This document shows, one piece after another, positions 41,964 to 51,087 of a DNA stretch of 64,000 nucleotides (position 1 is the first letter of the stretch; each line of letters starts with the position of its first letter). The DNA is from VAZQ01 sp963835165 (lineage in GTDB: Bacteria > Pseudomonadota > Alphaproteobacteria > Rhizobiales > Xanthobacteraceae). A model generated the notes under the pieces. It did no database searches and was not told the DNA's origin. It worked only from the letters and a program-made list of their open reading frames with translations. The stretch is taken from contig CAWIGD010000062.1 in the NCBI GenBank assembly GCA_963835165.1, forward strand, positions 9,312-73,311, given 5' to 3'. Position numbers and translations under genes: made by a program.

Positions 41964-42812
41964 ATGGATCAAGACATGATCGACGCGCATCATCACTTCT
42001 GGTGGACCGGCCGGCACGCTTATACGTGGCCCGATCCGGTCGGTGATCGCTTTGCGCGCGACTTCACGCCGGACGATCTGCGCCCCGAGCTTGCGCGCGC
42101 CGGCGTCAAGGGAACGGTCCTGATCCAGGTTCTGCATCAGGTCGGCGGCGAGACCGAGGAGTGTCTCGATCTCAGCAAGGAGGTCGATTTCGTGCGCGGC
42201 GTCGTCGGCTGGCTGCCGCTCGCCGACCCGGACGCCACGTCACGCGCGATCGAGCGGCTGAGCGCGCGCGGCGGCAAGCTTGTCGGCGTGCGCCATCTCA
42301 TCAGCAACGAGCCGGATCCGCGCTGGCTGCTGCAGGACGGCGTGCTCGAATCGCTCAAGCTCCTGGCCGCGGCAAAGCTCGCTTTCGACGCCATCCCGGT
42401 CAACAGCGCGCAATTCGAATCGGTGCTCGAGGTGACGCGGCGGCTGCCCGAGCTCAAGATCGTGATCAATCATCTCGGCCGTCCCCCGCTTCCGGAGCAG
42501 GGCTGGGAGCCATGGGCCACGCAGATCGCCCGCGCCGCCGAGCAGCGCAACGTATCGATGAAGCTCTCGATCGGCCTCGACATCATCATGCGCTGGCGCT
42601 GGTCGACGGACGCCGTGCGCCGTTATTCCGATCACGTGCTCGACCTGTTCAGCCCGGACCGGGTCATGGCGGCGAGCAACTGGCCGGTGATCCTGCTCGG
42701 AGCGAGCTACGCGGAAACCTGGAACGGCATCACCGACCTGGTCGCGGAGCTTTCCGCCGAAGAGCGCCGCGCGGTGCTCGGCGCCACGGCGAAGCGCATA
42801 TACGGGCTGTGA
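41964..42812 (+). CDS. Amidohydrolase family protein (fuconolactonase/PDC-hydrolase-like)
   Basis: 282 residues of the amidohydrolase-2 group that includes L-fuconolactonase and 2-pyrone-4,6-dicarboxylate lactonase. Seen: MIDAHHHFWW at residues 5-14 (metal motif H-x-H), VINHLGRPPLPEQGWEPW near residue 164, and MAASNWPVILLG near residue 235 where many relatives have S-D-W-P. The aspartate normally in that last motif is replaced by Asn here, so catalysis may differ. AGGA precedes the ATG. It would open a lactone ring at the end of the local pathway. Confidence 0.85.
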   Translation: MDQDMIDAHHHFWWTGRHAYTWPDPVGDRFARDFTPDDLRPELARAGVKGTVLIQVLHQVGGETEECLDLSKEVDFVRGVVGWLPLADPDATSRAIERLSARGGKLVGVRHLISNEPDPRWLLQDGVLESLKLLAAAKLAFDAIPVNSAQFESVLEVTRRLPELKIVINHLGRPPLPEQGWEPWATQIARAAEQRNVSMKLSIGLDIIMRWRWSTDAVRRYSDHVLDLFSPDRVMAASNWPVILLGASYAETWNGITDLVAELSAEERRAVLGATAKRIYGL

Positions 42813-42827
42813 GGAGTGGTCGTGGGT

Positions 42828-42851
42828 TGATGCCCGCCTACGCGGGCATCA
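42828..42851. terminator. Hairpin between convergent genes
   Basis: TGATGCCCGC-CTAC-GCGGGCATCA is a perfect 10-bp stem with a 4-base loop in the 72-base gap between two convergent genes. It could be a bidirectional terminator; it also matches the extragenic palindrome class seen elsewhere in the window. Confidence 0.6.
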
Positions 42852-42884
42852 CAGCGGCGTCTTGCACGCACGCGCACCGGTTTA

Positions 42885-43958
42885 CTACCGTTGCGCGGTG
42901 AAAATCGCCTTCGGGATCATGCCGTGGATGCCCTTGGTGCCGTCCACCACCTGCGTGACGTGATAATCCACCGCCACGCTCGCGATCATGTAGGCTTCCT
43001 CGCGCGTCAGGTGCGGGAAGCGCTTGGTGATGAAGTCGATGGTCTCGCGCACCGCGATCTTCATCGCATCTTCGAGATTGGGATGAAGTCCCATGACGAT
43101 CCAGTGCGTGGGGGTCTCGGCACGCGGCCAGACCAGCTTCATGTCCTTGCGCACGATGAACTGGAATTTGCCCCGCAAACCGGTCTCGATCGCGGTCAGA
43201 TCCACCTCGCCGTGACCTTGCGCGGCGTGGGCGTCGCCGGCCGAGAACAGCGCGCCCGATGCCTGCACCGGCATGAACAGGGTGGTGCCCGCGATCAGGT
43301 CCTTGTTGTCCATGTTGCCGGAATGGACGCCGGGCGGGCCGCTGCTGATGCGGCCCAACGTCGGATCGGGCGCCAGACCCATGGTGCCGAAGAACGGCTT
43401 GTCAACCGGCACCACCACGCCCTTGGCCACCTCGGCGGTCTTGGCCTGGCGGTTGATCGGAATGATGCGCGACCATATCGCGGTGAATTCGTCGGGCAGC
43501 GCGCCGGTATAGGGCCGCTGGCGGTTGTAGCCCCAGTCGAGCACGAGGCCGATATCGAGGATTCTCACTTCCAGGACGTCGCCGGGCTCCGCGCCGCGGA
43601 TTTCGATCGGCCCGGTCAAGATGTGCGGGCCGGGACCGCGGTCCTTCACCTCGCCGTAGATGTCGCGCTGGTATTGCGGGACGGCGCTGGGCGGGACGAC
43701 GCCGGACTGATCCACGACGGACGGGACGACCGATGCCGCGCTTTCGATGGTGACGATGTCGCCGGAATCGATGGTCAGCACCGGCTTCACGGTGGCGAGA
43801 AAGTAACCGATGTGCACCGTCTTCGGGCTGGGCATGAGCGTGTGCTCGGCGGCACGCGCCGCGGAGACGCCCGCCGCGGTGACGAACAACAGCGCGCACG
43901 CGATGGTGCTTGACGCATGCAGGTTGCGGACACGGCGGACCGGCGAGGGGACGAGCAT
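42885..43958 (-). CDS. Exported acetamidase/formamidase family protein
   Basis: 357 residues of the FmdA_AmdA family, which hydrolyse formamide, acetamide and related short amides to acid plus ammonia. Seen: the TVKPVLTIDSGDIVTIES opening, GPIEIRGAEPGDVLEVRILDI near residue 118, HSGNMDNKDLIAGTTLFMPV near residue 213, and GDAHAAQGHGEVDLTAIE near residue 243, all family hallmarks. Unusually for the family, an N-terminal hydrophobic signal peptide (residues ~14-37) indicates export. The ATG at 43958 has GAGGAG upstream. It is the last gene of a minus-strand group with EutA and a bicupin protein. Confidence 0.88.
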   Translation of the reverse strand: MLVPSPVRRVRNLHASSTIACALLFVTAAGVSAARAAEHTLMPSPKTVHIGYFLATVKPVLTIDSGDIVTIESAASVVPSVVDQSGVVPPSAVPQYQRDIYGEVKDRGPGPHILTGPIEIRGAEPGDVLEVRILDIGLVLDWGYNRQRPYTGALPDEFTAIWSRIIPINRQAKTAEVAKGVVVPVDKPFFGTMGLAPDPTLGRISSGPPGVHSGNMDNKDLIAGTTLFMPVQASGALFSAGDAHAAQGHGEVDLTAIETGLRGKFQFIVRKDMKLVWPRAETPTHWIVMGLHPNLEDAMKIAVRETIDFITKRFPHLTREEAYMIASVAVDYHVTQVVDGTKGIHGMIPKAIFTAQR

Positions 43959-44036
43959 CAAGATCTCCTCAAGGCAAAATAAAGCGGACGCGGAAAGCGT
44001 ATGGCCAACGGCCGATGATGTAAATGATGGGAAAAT

Positions 44037-45572
44037 TCAGCGCGCCACGGCGCGTGGAGCGGGTTGCCAGTCGACGCCCAGCGCAGCAGTGGTGGGAAAG
44101 ATCAAAGACTTGATGACGACCGGGACCGCGCCGGAGTTCGGCAGCATCGCGCCAATGTCGATATAGTCGAATTCCTTGAGCTCAAGGCCGTCGATCGAGA
44201 CGATGGCGTTGTCGAACTGCATTTCCTCGCGCAGATGAATCCCCATAAGGCCGCCTACGTCGCCGTCTCCCGCCAGTACCAGCGGATGGCCCTCGGCGAG
44301 CACAGCCGCCAGCCCGTCGACCACGCCCTGGCAGAATCCGTCGAGGCGCCGGAACGTCGCCGAGCCGCGCCATGGCACGAAGACCGCCACCGGCGTATCG
44401 CCGTCGCCGAGATCGAGGCGCTTGATCACCACCTTGATCGCCTCCGCCACCGCCCCGGAGTCGATTTCGTCACCGTCGAGCGCGAAGGCGGGTGCGATCA
44501 CCGGCACATTGCGCAGCGGCAAACCCTCGAGCGGGGACACGTAGATGGTGCTGCCGCTCACCTGCGTGGTGTATTGCGACGCACCGATGACCGTGGCGCG
44601 GATGCCTTCGTTCGATCGTTCGAGCTGTGGTCCCCAGCCGGCGGCACGGGTGCGAATTTCTTGCGCCAGCAGCACACCGAGATCGCCGTAGGTCTGTGCC
44701 TCGCGGCCATAGATGTATTCGGAGACGCCGCCGGAGAAACTCACCTGTGCAATCGCGGCACCGGCCGCCAGCGGGTCGAGGCGTAGAAGTCCGGCGCCGC
44801 CGGCCGCGGGCGAACCACCGTTCATGGCCTCGAACAGGCGATCCGCCATCCGCGCCGCCAGCGCGCGCGCGGTCTCGGCTGAAAGCCGGGCGCCGTGCTC
44901 GAGCGTGATCCCGAGGTCGGCGGCGAACCGGCGGCCAGCCTCCTCGATGCGAACGATGCGGCCTTCCCGGTCGAGGCAGATGAGGCGGGCGCCCACATCG
45001 AGCGCGGTGAGGTCCGTCACGCGGCCGTCGGCGCAGATTGCGATCTTCGAGGTGCCGCCGCCCACGTCCACGTTCATGACCGTGACCCGGTCGCGGATCG
45101 AGCGCGCGGCCGCGCCCGAGCCGTGGGCGGCCATCACCGTCTCCAGGCTGTCGCCGGCGGAAACCGCGACCATCTTGCCGGCCTGGCGTGCGAACAGTTC
45201 GCCGATCTTGCGGGCGTTGCGCCGCCGCACGGCGACGCCGGTGAGGATCAGCGCGCCAGTGTCGATCTCGTCGGGATCGATGTTGGCGGCCTGATATTGG
45301 TGCTCGATGAAGGCGCGCAGCGCCTCGGCGTCGATCTCCTCCTCGGCGGAATAAGGCGTGAGCAGGATGTCGGACTGGTAGAAGGTCTCGCGGGTGGTGA
45401 CGACGTAGCGACTGTCGAGCCGTTCCAGCGCGATGCGGGAGAACACCAGATGGGAGGTGGATGACCCGATGTCCACCCCGACGCTCAAGATGACGATCTC
45501 GTCTTCATCGACGAGAGAGCGCCCGGTGCTGGAGAAGAAAACACGGCCGCCGTCGGCCTCGTCGTCACTCAT
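44037..45572 (-). CDS. eutA: EutA-like ethanolamine ammonia-lyase reactivating factor
   Basis: 511 residues. EutA is an actin-fold ATPase that exchanges damaged cobalamin from ethanolamine ammonia-lyase. Seen: phosphate-1 motif VGVDIGSSTSHLVFS near residue 32, phosphate-2 VMNVDVGGGTSKIAICADG near residue 165, and SFSGGVSEYIYG near residue 280, in the EutA order. It is slightly longer than typical enterobacterial EutA. No eutB, eutC or other eut gene lies in the window; its neighbours are a bicupin protein 15 bases upstream and an amidase. The client enzyme could be elsewhere or could be a different one. Family call is good, function in this setting is open. Confidence 0.82.
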   Translation of the reverse strand: MSDDEADGGRVFFSSTGRSLVDEDEIVILSVGVDIGSSTSHLVFSRIALERLDSRYVVTTRETFYQSDILLTPYSAEEEIDAEALRAFIEHQYQAANIDPDEIDTGALILTGVAVRRRNARKIGELFARQAGKMVAVSAGDSLETVMAAHGSGAAARSIRDRVTVMNVDVGGGTSKIAICADGRVTDLTALDVGARLICLDREGRIVRIEEAGRRFAADLGITLEHGARLSAETARALAARMADRLFEAMNGGSPAAGGAGLLRLDPLAAGAAIAQVSFSGGVSEYIYGREAQTYGDLGVLLAQEIRTRAAGWGPQLERSNEGIRATVIGASQYTTQVSGSTIYVSPLEGLPLRNVPVIAPAFALDGDEIDSGAVAEAIKVVIKRLDLGDGDTPVAVFVPWRGSATFRRLDGFCQGVVDGLAAVLAEGHPLVLAGDGDVGGLMGIHLREEMQFDNAIVSIDGLELKEFDYIDIGAMLPNSGAVPVVIKSLIFPTTAALGVDWQPAPRAVAR

Positions 45573-45587
45573 GGTGCGATGGCAATT

Positions 45588-46808
45588 TCACGCGCCGGCG
45601 AATTTCGGCACGATGGCGCCCTTCTTGTAGAACTCGCGCTCCATCCGGCTCGGCACGCCCTCCGCCTTGAGCCTGGCTTCGTATTCGGAACTCAGGAAGG
45701 GGTCTTCCATCCAGTACGGGATGGCGCTGCCGCCTTCCGGAATGTCCATGGCGGTGTAATCGGTGTGCTTCTCGCCGGGAGGTCCGGGCTCGCGGCCGGG
45801 ATTGTGCGGGCCGAACCATGCGGTCAACCGCAGCGGATCCTTCGACGCGCCGAAGTGCTGGTGATACCAGCGCGCCCCACCGGGGGCCGCCGACACCATT
45901 CCGACCGGCTCATAGTCGACGCGTTTGACCTTGTCGGCATGGCCGTCTTTCCACGGCGTGACGCCGTAGCGTTCCGGCCACGTGTAGGTGTAGCCCTTGC
46001 CCTTAAGGCAGATCAGCACCGCAGCCGAGGTGTGCGCGTGCGCCTTGGAATAGCGGCCGTTCTCGTGCTGGCCGATCCACAAGTAAAAGGTGTTGCCGGT
46101 CATGAACGGCTCGACCCGCCGCCATCCCGGCGAGCGCCGGTTATCGAGCGGCAGGTCGCAATTGACGACGTCGGGAACGAAATTCGTGCGCCGCATCGCC
46201 AGCCCGCGCACCGGATCGGGCTCGATGTCGTCCTTGTACTTGTAGAAATCGTCGGCGCCGCTGAAACGGTCGCGGAATTCATACGGGCAGTTGAACAGCA
46301 CTTCGACGTTGTTGATGAGGTTCAGCAGATTAGGCGCCGTGGTGCCGCCCAGGAGCAGCGCCGGCGCCGAGCTCGCGTTGACGATGCGGTGCCAGGCGTT
46401 CACCGGAATCGAGAACAGCGAGCCCTTCTGCCATTCGAACACATGGCGCTTGCTGTCGTTGTCGAGCCAGACCTCGGTCGTCCCACGGCCCTCGACGACC
46501 AGATAGATCTCCTCGTAAAGATGCCGTTCGGGATTGAGTGCGCCGGCGCCCGGAACCTCGACGACGTAGCTGCCCCATTTGCCCTCGGTGCCGTGCAGCT
46601 GGATATAGCTGCCCTTGCCGCCCAAACGCTTCCAGGGTGCGAGCGGCAGGTTCTGCACCTTGCTCACGCCGATATCGCGGTAGATCGGAATGCCTTCCGA
46701 TTCCATGAACAGGTCATAGGGCGTCTTCGGGCGGCCGAATTCTCCGAAACCGGCGCGGTTGCTGCCGGTCGGCTCATGCCAATGCGTCCTGCCGGTCAAT
46801 TCGTGCAT
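45588..46808 (-). CDS. Bicupin protein coupled to EutA-like gene
   Basis: 406 residues with two cupin barrels. The first has HLYEEIYLVVEGRGTTEVW near residue 92 and GSLFSIPVNAWHRIVNA; the second has KAHAHTSAAVLICLKGKGYTY near residue 255 and GARWYHQHFGASKDP near residue 310. The His-rich motifs imply bound metal in the second barrel. Soluble, no signal peptide. It resembles double-cupin dioxygenase-like proteins (gentisate dioxygenase-like layout) but conserved identity with a characterised enzyme cannot be claimed. It is the first gene of the bicupin-EutA-amidase operon, divergent from the LIV-type importer. The 282-base upstream gap shows no clear operator. Confidence 0.78.
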   Translation of the reverse strand: MHELTGRTHWHEPTGSNRAGFGEFGRPKTPYDLFMESEGIPIYRDIGVSKVQNLPLAPWKRLGGKGSYIQLHGTEGKWGSYVVEVPGAGALNPERHLYEEIYLVVEGRGTTEVWLDNDSKRHVFEWQKGSLFSIPVNAWHRIVNASSAPALLLGGTTAPNLLNLINNVEVLFNCPYEFRDRFSGADDFYKYKDDIEPDPVRGLAMRRTNFVPDVVNCDLPLDNRRSPGWRRVEPFMTGNTFYLWIGQHENGRYSKAHAHTSAAVLICLKGKGYTYTWPERYGVTPWKDGHADKVKRVDYEPVGMVSAAPGGARWYHQHFGASKDPLRLTAWFGPHNPGREPGPPGEKHTDYTAMDIPEGGSAIPYWMEDPFLSSEYEARLKAEGVPSRMEREFYKKGAIVPKFAGA

Positions 46809-47090
46809 GATGGCGCCTTTGATGCTGGCGATAACAACAGCCGCAACTGCTTTTCCTCCAATGCTTTACTGCCAATGGCCCGGGCAGGGCAAGACGCCGG
46901 CGCCGCCGCCGCCGGCAACCGCGCCGTTCGGTCCCGAGCGACGGGCACGAGCGCCGATCGGCGGTGGCGGCCCAGCCTTAGACTGATTGCTAGGGCGAAG
47001 GGCGAAAAGCCACGGCCAAGAGGGCTTTTGGCCCATGGACCGATCCACTAAGATCGCCGCACACTTTCCAGTGTTTGGAGGACAGTCGAC

Positions 47091-48260
47091 ATGAAGAGAA
47101 TTCTCTTGGGAACGATCGCGCTCTTGGCGCTCGGGACGGCGCCGGCGCTTCCCCAGCAGAAGACGATCAAGATCGGGTTCATCAGCAGCTTCAGCGGCCC
47201 GGCCGCTGCCATCGGCAACGACATGCGCAATTCGTTCGAACTGGCGCTCGATCACCACGGACGCAAGCTGGGGGGCTTCCCGGTCGAGGTGATCTACGAG
47301 GACGACCAGATCAAGCCCGAGGTCGGCGTGCAGAAGACCCAGAAGCTGATCGAGTCCGACAAGGTCGATTTCATCGTCGGCTATATCTGGTCGAACGTAT
47401 TGCTGGCCTCGCTCAAGCCGATTGTCGATTCCAAGACCTTCCTGGTGATCACCAATGCCGGCGCCTCGCAGGTCGCGGGCGAGCTGTGCTCGCCTTACGT
47501 GTTTTCGACCTCGTGGAACAACGATCAGACGCCGCAGGCGGTGGGCCTCTACATGAACCAGAAGGGCGTGAAGACCGCCTTCCTGATCGGCCCGAACTAC
47601 GCGGCGGGCAAGGACATGCTGGAGGGCGTGAAGGCGACCTTCAAGGGCCAGATCGTGGGCCAGGAACTGACCCGGTGGCCTGACCAGCTCGATTTTTCCG
47701 CCGAGCTGTCAAAGGCGCGCGCGGCGAAACCGGATGCGATCTTCGCATTTTATCCCGGCGGCGCCGGCATCCAGTTCGTCACGCAATACGCGCAATCCGG
47801 GCTCAAGAGCCAAATTCCGCTCTATACGGCATTCACCATCGACGAGTTGTCGCTGCCGCGCATGAAAGACCTCGCCGTCGGCATTCCCGGCGCGCAGCAG
47901 TGGGTGAACGATCTGCCGAACGAAGCGAACAAGAAATTCGTCGCCGATTACAAGGCGAAGTACAAAGCCTCGCCGTCGTTCTACGGCGCCCAGACCTATG
48001 ACGCCCTCGCTCTGCTCGAAAGCGCGGTCGTGGCGGTCAAGGGCGACCTCACCAAGAAAGACGAGATGCGCAAGGCGATGGAGAAGGCCGACTTCAAGTC
48101 CGTTCGCGGCAACTTCAAGTTCGGGCCCAATCATATCCCGATCCAGAACTTCTACCTGCAGGACGTGGTGAAGCAGGGCGACGAATACGTGCTCAAGACC
48201 GTTGCCACCATCGTCGAGAATGACCAGGACAAGCACGTCGACAAGTGCCCGATGAAATGA
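47091..48260 (+). CDS. Branched-chain amino acid/amide-type ABC transporter binding protein
   Basis: 389 residues. A type I periplasmic receptor (Peripla_BP_6/LivJ class). Signal peptide residues 1-22 (MKRILLGTIALLALGTAPALPQ), then IKIGFISSFSGPAAAIGNDMRNSFELAL and VIYEDDQIKPEVGVQKTQKLIE, typical of the family. GGAGG lies 10 bases before the ATG. It supplies specificity for the importer genes that follow. LIV-class receptors also bind urea, short amides and aromatic acids, so the divergent amidase operon is a hint but not proof about the ligand. Confidence 0.92.
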   Translation: MKRILLGTIALLALGTAPALPQQKTIKIGFISSFSGPAAAIGNDMRNSFELALDHHGRKLGGFPVEVIYEDDQIKPEVGVQKTQKLIESDKVDFIVGYIWSNVLLASLKPIVDSKTFLVITNAGASQVAGELCSPYVFSTSWNNDQTPQAVGLYMNQKGVKTAFLIGPNYAAGKDMLEGVKATFKGQIVGQELTRWPDQLDFSAELSKARAAKPDAIFAFYPGGAGIQFVTQYAQSGLKSQIPLYTAFTIDELSLPRMKDLAVGIPGAQQWVNDLPNEANKKFVADYKAKYKASPSFYGAQTYDALALLESAVVAVKGDLTKKDEMRKAMEKADFKSVRGNFKFGPNHIPIQNFYLQDVVKQGDEYVLKTVATIVENDQDKHVDKCPMK

Positions 48261-48471
48261 CCCTCGGACGGCGAACCGAGGATGGTGGATCGACCGGAGC
48301 GCGTTGGCTGCATGAGAGCAAACGCGCTCCGCGCTTGAAGAGCGCACGCGGTTGACCGGCCTTCCCGCTCGGCCGCAGGCGCGTTGCGCTTCGCCGTCGC
48401 GTTGCGGGGATTGCTGGCCCGTCCTTTGCTTTTCCGCATGCGTCGCGCGGACAGGCTAGGAAGCGAGAGTC

Positions 48472-49389
48472 ATGCTGTATTTCATCGAGCAGTGCCTCAA
48501 CGGCGTGCAATTGGGCATGCTGCTGTTTCTGCTGGCAGCCGGCTTGACGCTCATCTTCGGCATTATGGATCTGGTCAATCTGGCGCACGGCTCGCTCTAC
48601 ATGATCGGCGCCTATTTTGCCGCCACGTTCGCGGCCTTGACCGGCAGTTTCATTGCCGGCGCGCTGCTTGCCCTCCTCGCCACACTGCTCGTCGGAATGG
48701 CGGTTGAGGTGATTGCGATGAGGCGGCTCTACGGGCGCGATCATCTCGATCACGTGCTCGGCACGTTCGGCCTCCTGCTGTTCTTCAATGAGCTGGTGCG
48801 GCTGATCTGGGGACCGGCGGGCATGACGCTGCCGTTGCCGAGCCAGATGCTGACCGCGGTCGAGGTTCTGCCGGGCGTGTACTATCCGCTCTACCGCCTC
48901 GTCATCATCCTCTCGACCCTCGTGGTCGCGCTGCTGCTCTATCTCCTGGTCATGCGCACACGCATCGGCATGCTGATCCGTGCCGGCGCCTCCAACCGCG
49001 AAATGGTCGGCGCGCTCGGCGTCAATATCAAGCTTCTTTACACGCTGGTTTTCGGCCTCGGCGCGGCACTCGCCGGCTTCGCCGGACTGATGCAGGCGCC
49101 GATCCTCACCGTGCAGATCGGCATGGGTGAGAACATTCTGATCCTCGCCTTCGTCGTCATCATCATCGGTGGCATCGGCTCGATCCGCGGTGCTTTCGTC
49201 GCGTCGATATTCGTCGGGTTGATCGACACGGTCGGCCGCGCCTTTCTGCCGGATCTGCTGCGCCTGTTTCTCAGCACCAATGCCGCCTCCAGCGCCGGGC
49301 CGGCGATTTCGTCGATGTTGATCTACATGTTGATGGCAGCGATCCTGGTGTTCCGGCCGGAAGGTCTGTTTCCGGCATCGAACAAATGA
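48472..49389 (+). CDS. livH: Branched-chain amino acid-type ABC transporter permease LivH
   Basis: 305 residues, about eight membrane helices. Family motifs: NGVQLGMLLFLLAAGLTLIFGIMDLVNLAHGSLYM at the N-terminus, the EAA-equivalent region GASNREMVGALGVNIKLLYTLVFGLGAALAGFAG near residue 170, and GGIGSIRGAFVASIFVG near residue 235. It overlaps livM by four bases (ATGA). The 211-base gap before it shows no clear promoter. Confidence 0.93.
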   Translation: MLYFIEQCLNGVQLGMLLFLLAAGLTLIFGIMDLVNLAHGSLYMIGAYFAATFAALTGSFIAGALLALLATLLVGMAVEVIAMRRLYGRDHLDHVLGTFGLLLFFNELVRLIWGPAGMTLPLPSQMLTAVEVLPGVYYPLYRLVIILSTLVVALLLYLLVMRTRIGMLIRAGASNREMVGALGVNIKLLYTLVFGLGAALAGFAGLMQAPILTVQIGMGENILILAFVVIIIGGIGSIRGAFVASIFVGLIDTVGRAFLPDLLRLFLSTNAASSAGPAISSMLIYMLMAAILVFRPEGLFPASNK

Positions 49390-50333
49390 GCGCCTGGCTC
49401 AATCTGCGCAATGTATTCGTGGTCGCGCTGGTGGTGATGCTGGCGCTGGTGCCGGTCTATGCCGCCCTGATCGGAAACTACTTCTTGATGTCGCTGTTCA
49501 CCCGGATCGTCATCCTCGCAATGGCGGCGGTGAGCCTGAACCTGATCATGGGCTTCGGCGGCATGGTAAGCTTCGGGCACGCCGCCTATCTCGGCATCGG
49601 CGGCTATGCGATCGGCATCCTTGCCAAGGAGGGCATCAACTCCGGCTTTCTGCAGTGGCCATTGGCGCTCGCAATGTCCGCATTGTTCGCGCTAGCCGTC
49701 GGCGCGCTCTCGCTGCGCACGCGCGGGGTCTATTTCATCATGATCACGCTGGCCTTCGCGCAGATGGTCTACTACATCGCAATCGGGCTCGATCGCTACG
49801 GCGGCGACGATGGCATGACCATCTACAAGCGCAGCCAGTTCGGCGATCTGATCAATCTCTCCAACAAGACCGCGTTCTATTATCTCTGCCTGGCGCTGCT
49901 CCTGCTGACGGTCTACGTCGTCTGGCGAATCGTCAATTCGCGTTTCGGCATGGTCATCCAGGGCGCGCGCTCGAACGACCGCCGCATGCGCGCGATCGGC
50001 TTTCCGACCTATCGGTACAAGCTGGTCTGCTTCGTGATCGCCGGCACCATTTGCGGGCTTGCCGGCGCGCTGCTGGTCAATCACACCGACTTCATCAGCC
50101 CCGCGGTGATGCACTGGACGCGCTCGGGCGATCTGATCGTCATGGCTGTGCTCGGCGGCATGGGTACGGTGTTCGGGCCAGTGATCGGCGCGGTGGCTCT
50201 CCTGGTGCTCGAAGAGGTGCTCTCGGGCGTGACGGAATACTGGCAGATCATCATGGGTCCGATCTTTCTGCTCGTCGTGCTGTTCGCACGCGGCGGAATC
50301 GACGGTGTGCTGTTGGGTGCAAGTCGTGACTGA
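49386..50333 (+). CDS. livM: Branched-chain amino acid-type ABC transporter permease LivM
   Basis: 315 residues. Motifs AVSLNLIMGFGGMVSFGHAAYLGIGGYAIGIL near residue 40 and RSNDRRMRAIGFPTYRYKLVCFVIAGTICGLAGAL near residue 197 identify it. It pairs with LivH as the membrane part of the importer. Its start overlaps livH and its end overlaps livG by eight bases, so the four transport genes are tightly coupled. Confidence 0.94.
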   Translation: MSAWLNLRNVFVVALVVMLALVPVYAALIGNYFLMSLFTRIVILAMAAVSLNLIMGFGGMVSFGHAAYLGIGGYAIGILAKEGINSGFLQWPLALAMSALFALAVGALSLRTRGVYFIMITLAFAQMVYYIAIGLDRYGGDDGMTIYKRSQFGDLINLSNKTAFYYLCLALLLLTVYVVWRIVNSRFGMVIQGARSNDRRMRAIGFPTYRYKLVCFVIAGTICGLAGALLVNHTDFISPAVMHWTRSGDLIVMAVLGGMGTVFGPVIGAVALLVLEEVLSGVTEYWQIIMGPIFLLVVLFARGGIDGVLLGASRD

Positions 50334-51087
50334 GGCTTTGCTGCAAGTCGAGCACGTGAGCAAACGCTTCGGCGGCATCGTGGCGTCCGACGACATTACG
50401 CTCCTTGTCCCCGCCGGCGAGCTTCATGCCATCATCGGACCAAATGGTGCGGGCAAGAGCACATTGATCGGCCAGCTCGCGGGCGAGCTCGCTCCCGACG
50501 CCGGCCGCATCGCTTTCGGCGGTCACGACATCACCGCGTTGCCGACCTATCGCCGCAGCCAGCTCGGTCTTGCCCGCTCGTTCCAGATCACATCGCTGTT
50601 CCCTGATTTCACCGTCCTCGACAACGTGGCACTCGCCGTGCAGGCGCATGCCGGTCACTCCTTTCATTTCTGGCAAGCGGCGCGCAGCGAGGACGCCCTG
50701 CGCGCACCCGCGCATGCAGCGCTGGCACGCGTCGGCCTTGCCGAACGGAGCGGCGTGCTCGTCTCCAGGCTCAGCCATGGCGAGCACCGGCAGCTCGAGA
50801 TCGCCATGGCGCTTGCGACCTCACCGCGGATGCTCCTGCTCGACGAGCCGATGGCCGGAATGGGGCCGGATGAGAGCGCGCGCATGGTGAACATCCTGCG
50901 CGAGCTCAAGCGCGAGCTGACCATCCTGCTGATCGAGCATGACATGGAGGCGGTATTCGCGCTGGCCGACCGGATTACGGTCCTGGTCTACGGCCGGACC
51001 ATCGCATCCGGCGCCCCGGAAGCGATCAGGGCAAATGCCGAGGTGCGGCAGGCATATCTCGGCGAGCAGGAGGCGGTGGATGGCTGA
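50326..51087 (+). CDS. livG: LIV-type ABC transporter ATP-binding protein LivG
   Basis: 253 residues, GTG start within the end of livM. Walker A GPNGAGKST, signature LSHGEHRQLEIAMALA (H in place of the more usual G at the third position, common in LivG), Walker B MLLLDEPMAGMGPDE, and H-loop LIEHDMEAVFALADRI are present. The segment AGMGPDES is characteristic of LivG. It overlaps livF by eight bases. Confidence 0.93.
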   Translation: MTEALLQVEHVSKRFGGIVASDDITLLVPAGELHAIIGPNGAGKSTLIGQLAGELAPDAGRIAFGGHDITALPTYRRSQLGLARSFQITSLFPDFTVLDNVALAVQAHAGHSFHFWQAARSEDALRAPAHAALARVGLAERSGVLVSRLSHGEHRQLEIAMALATSPRMLLLDEPMAGMGPDESARMVNILRELKRELTILLIEHDMEAVFALADRITVLVYGRTIASGAPEAIRANAEVRQAYLGEQEAVDG

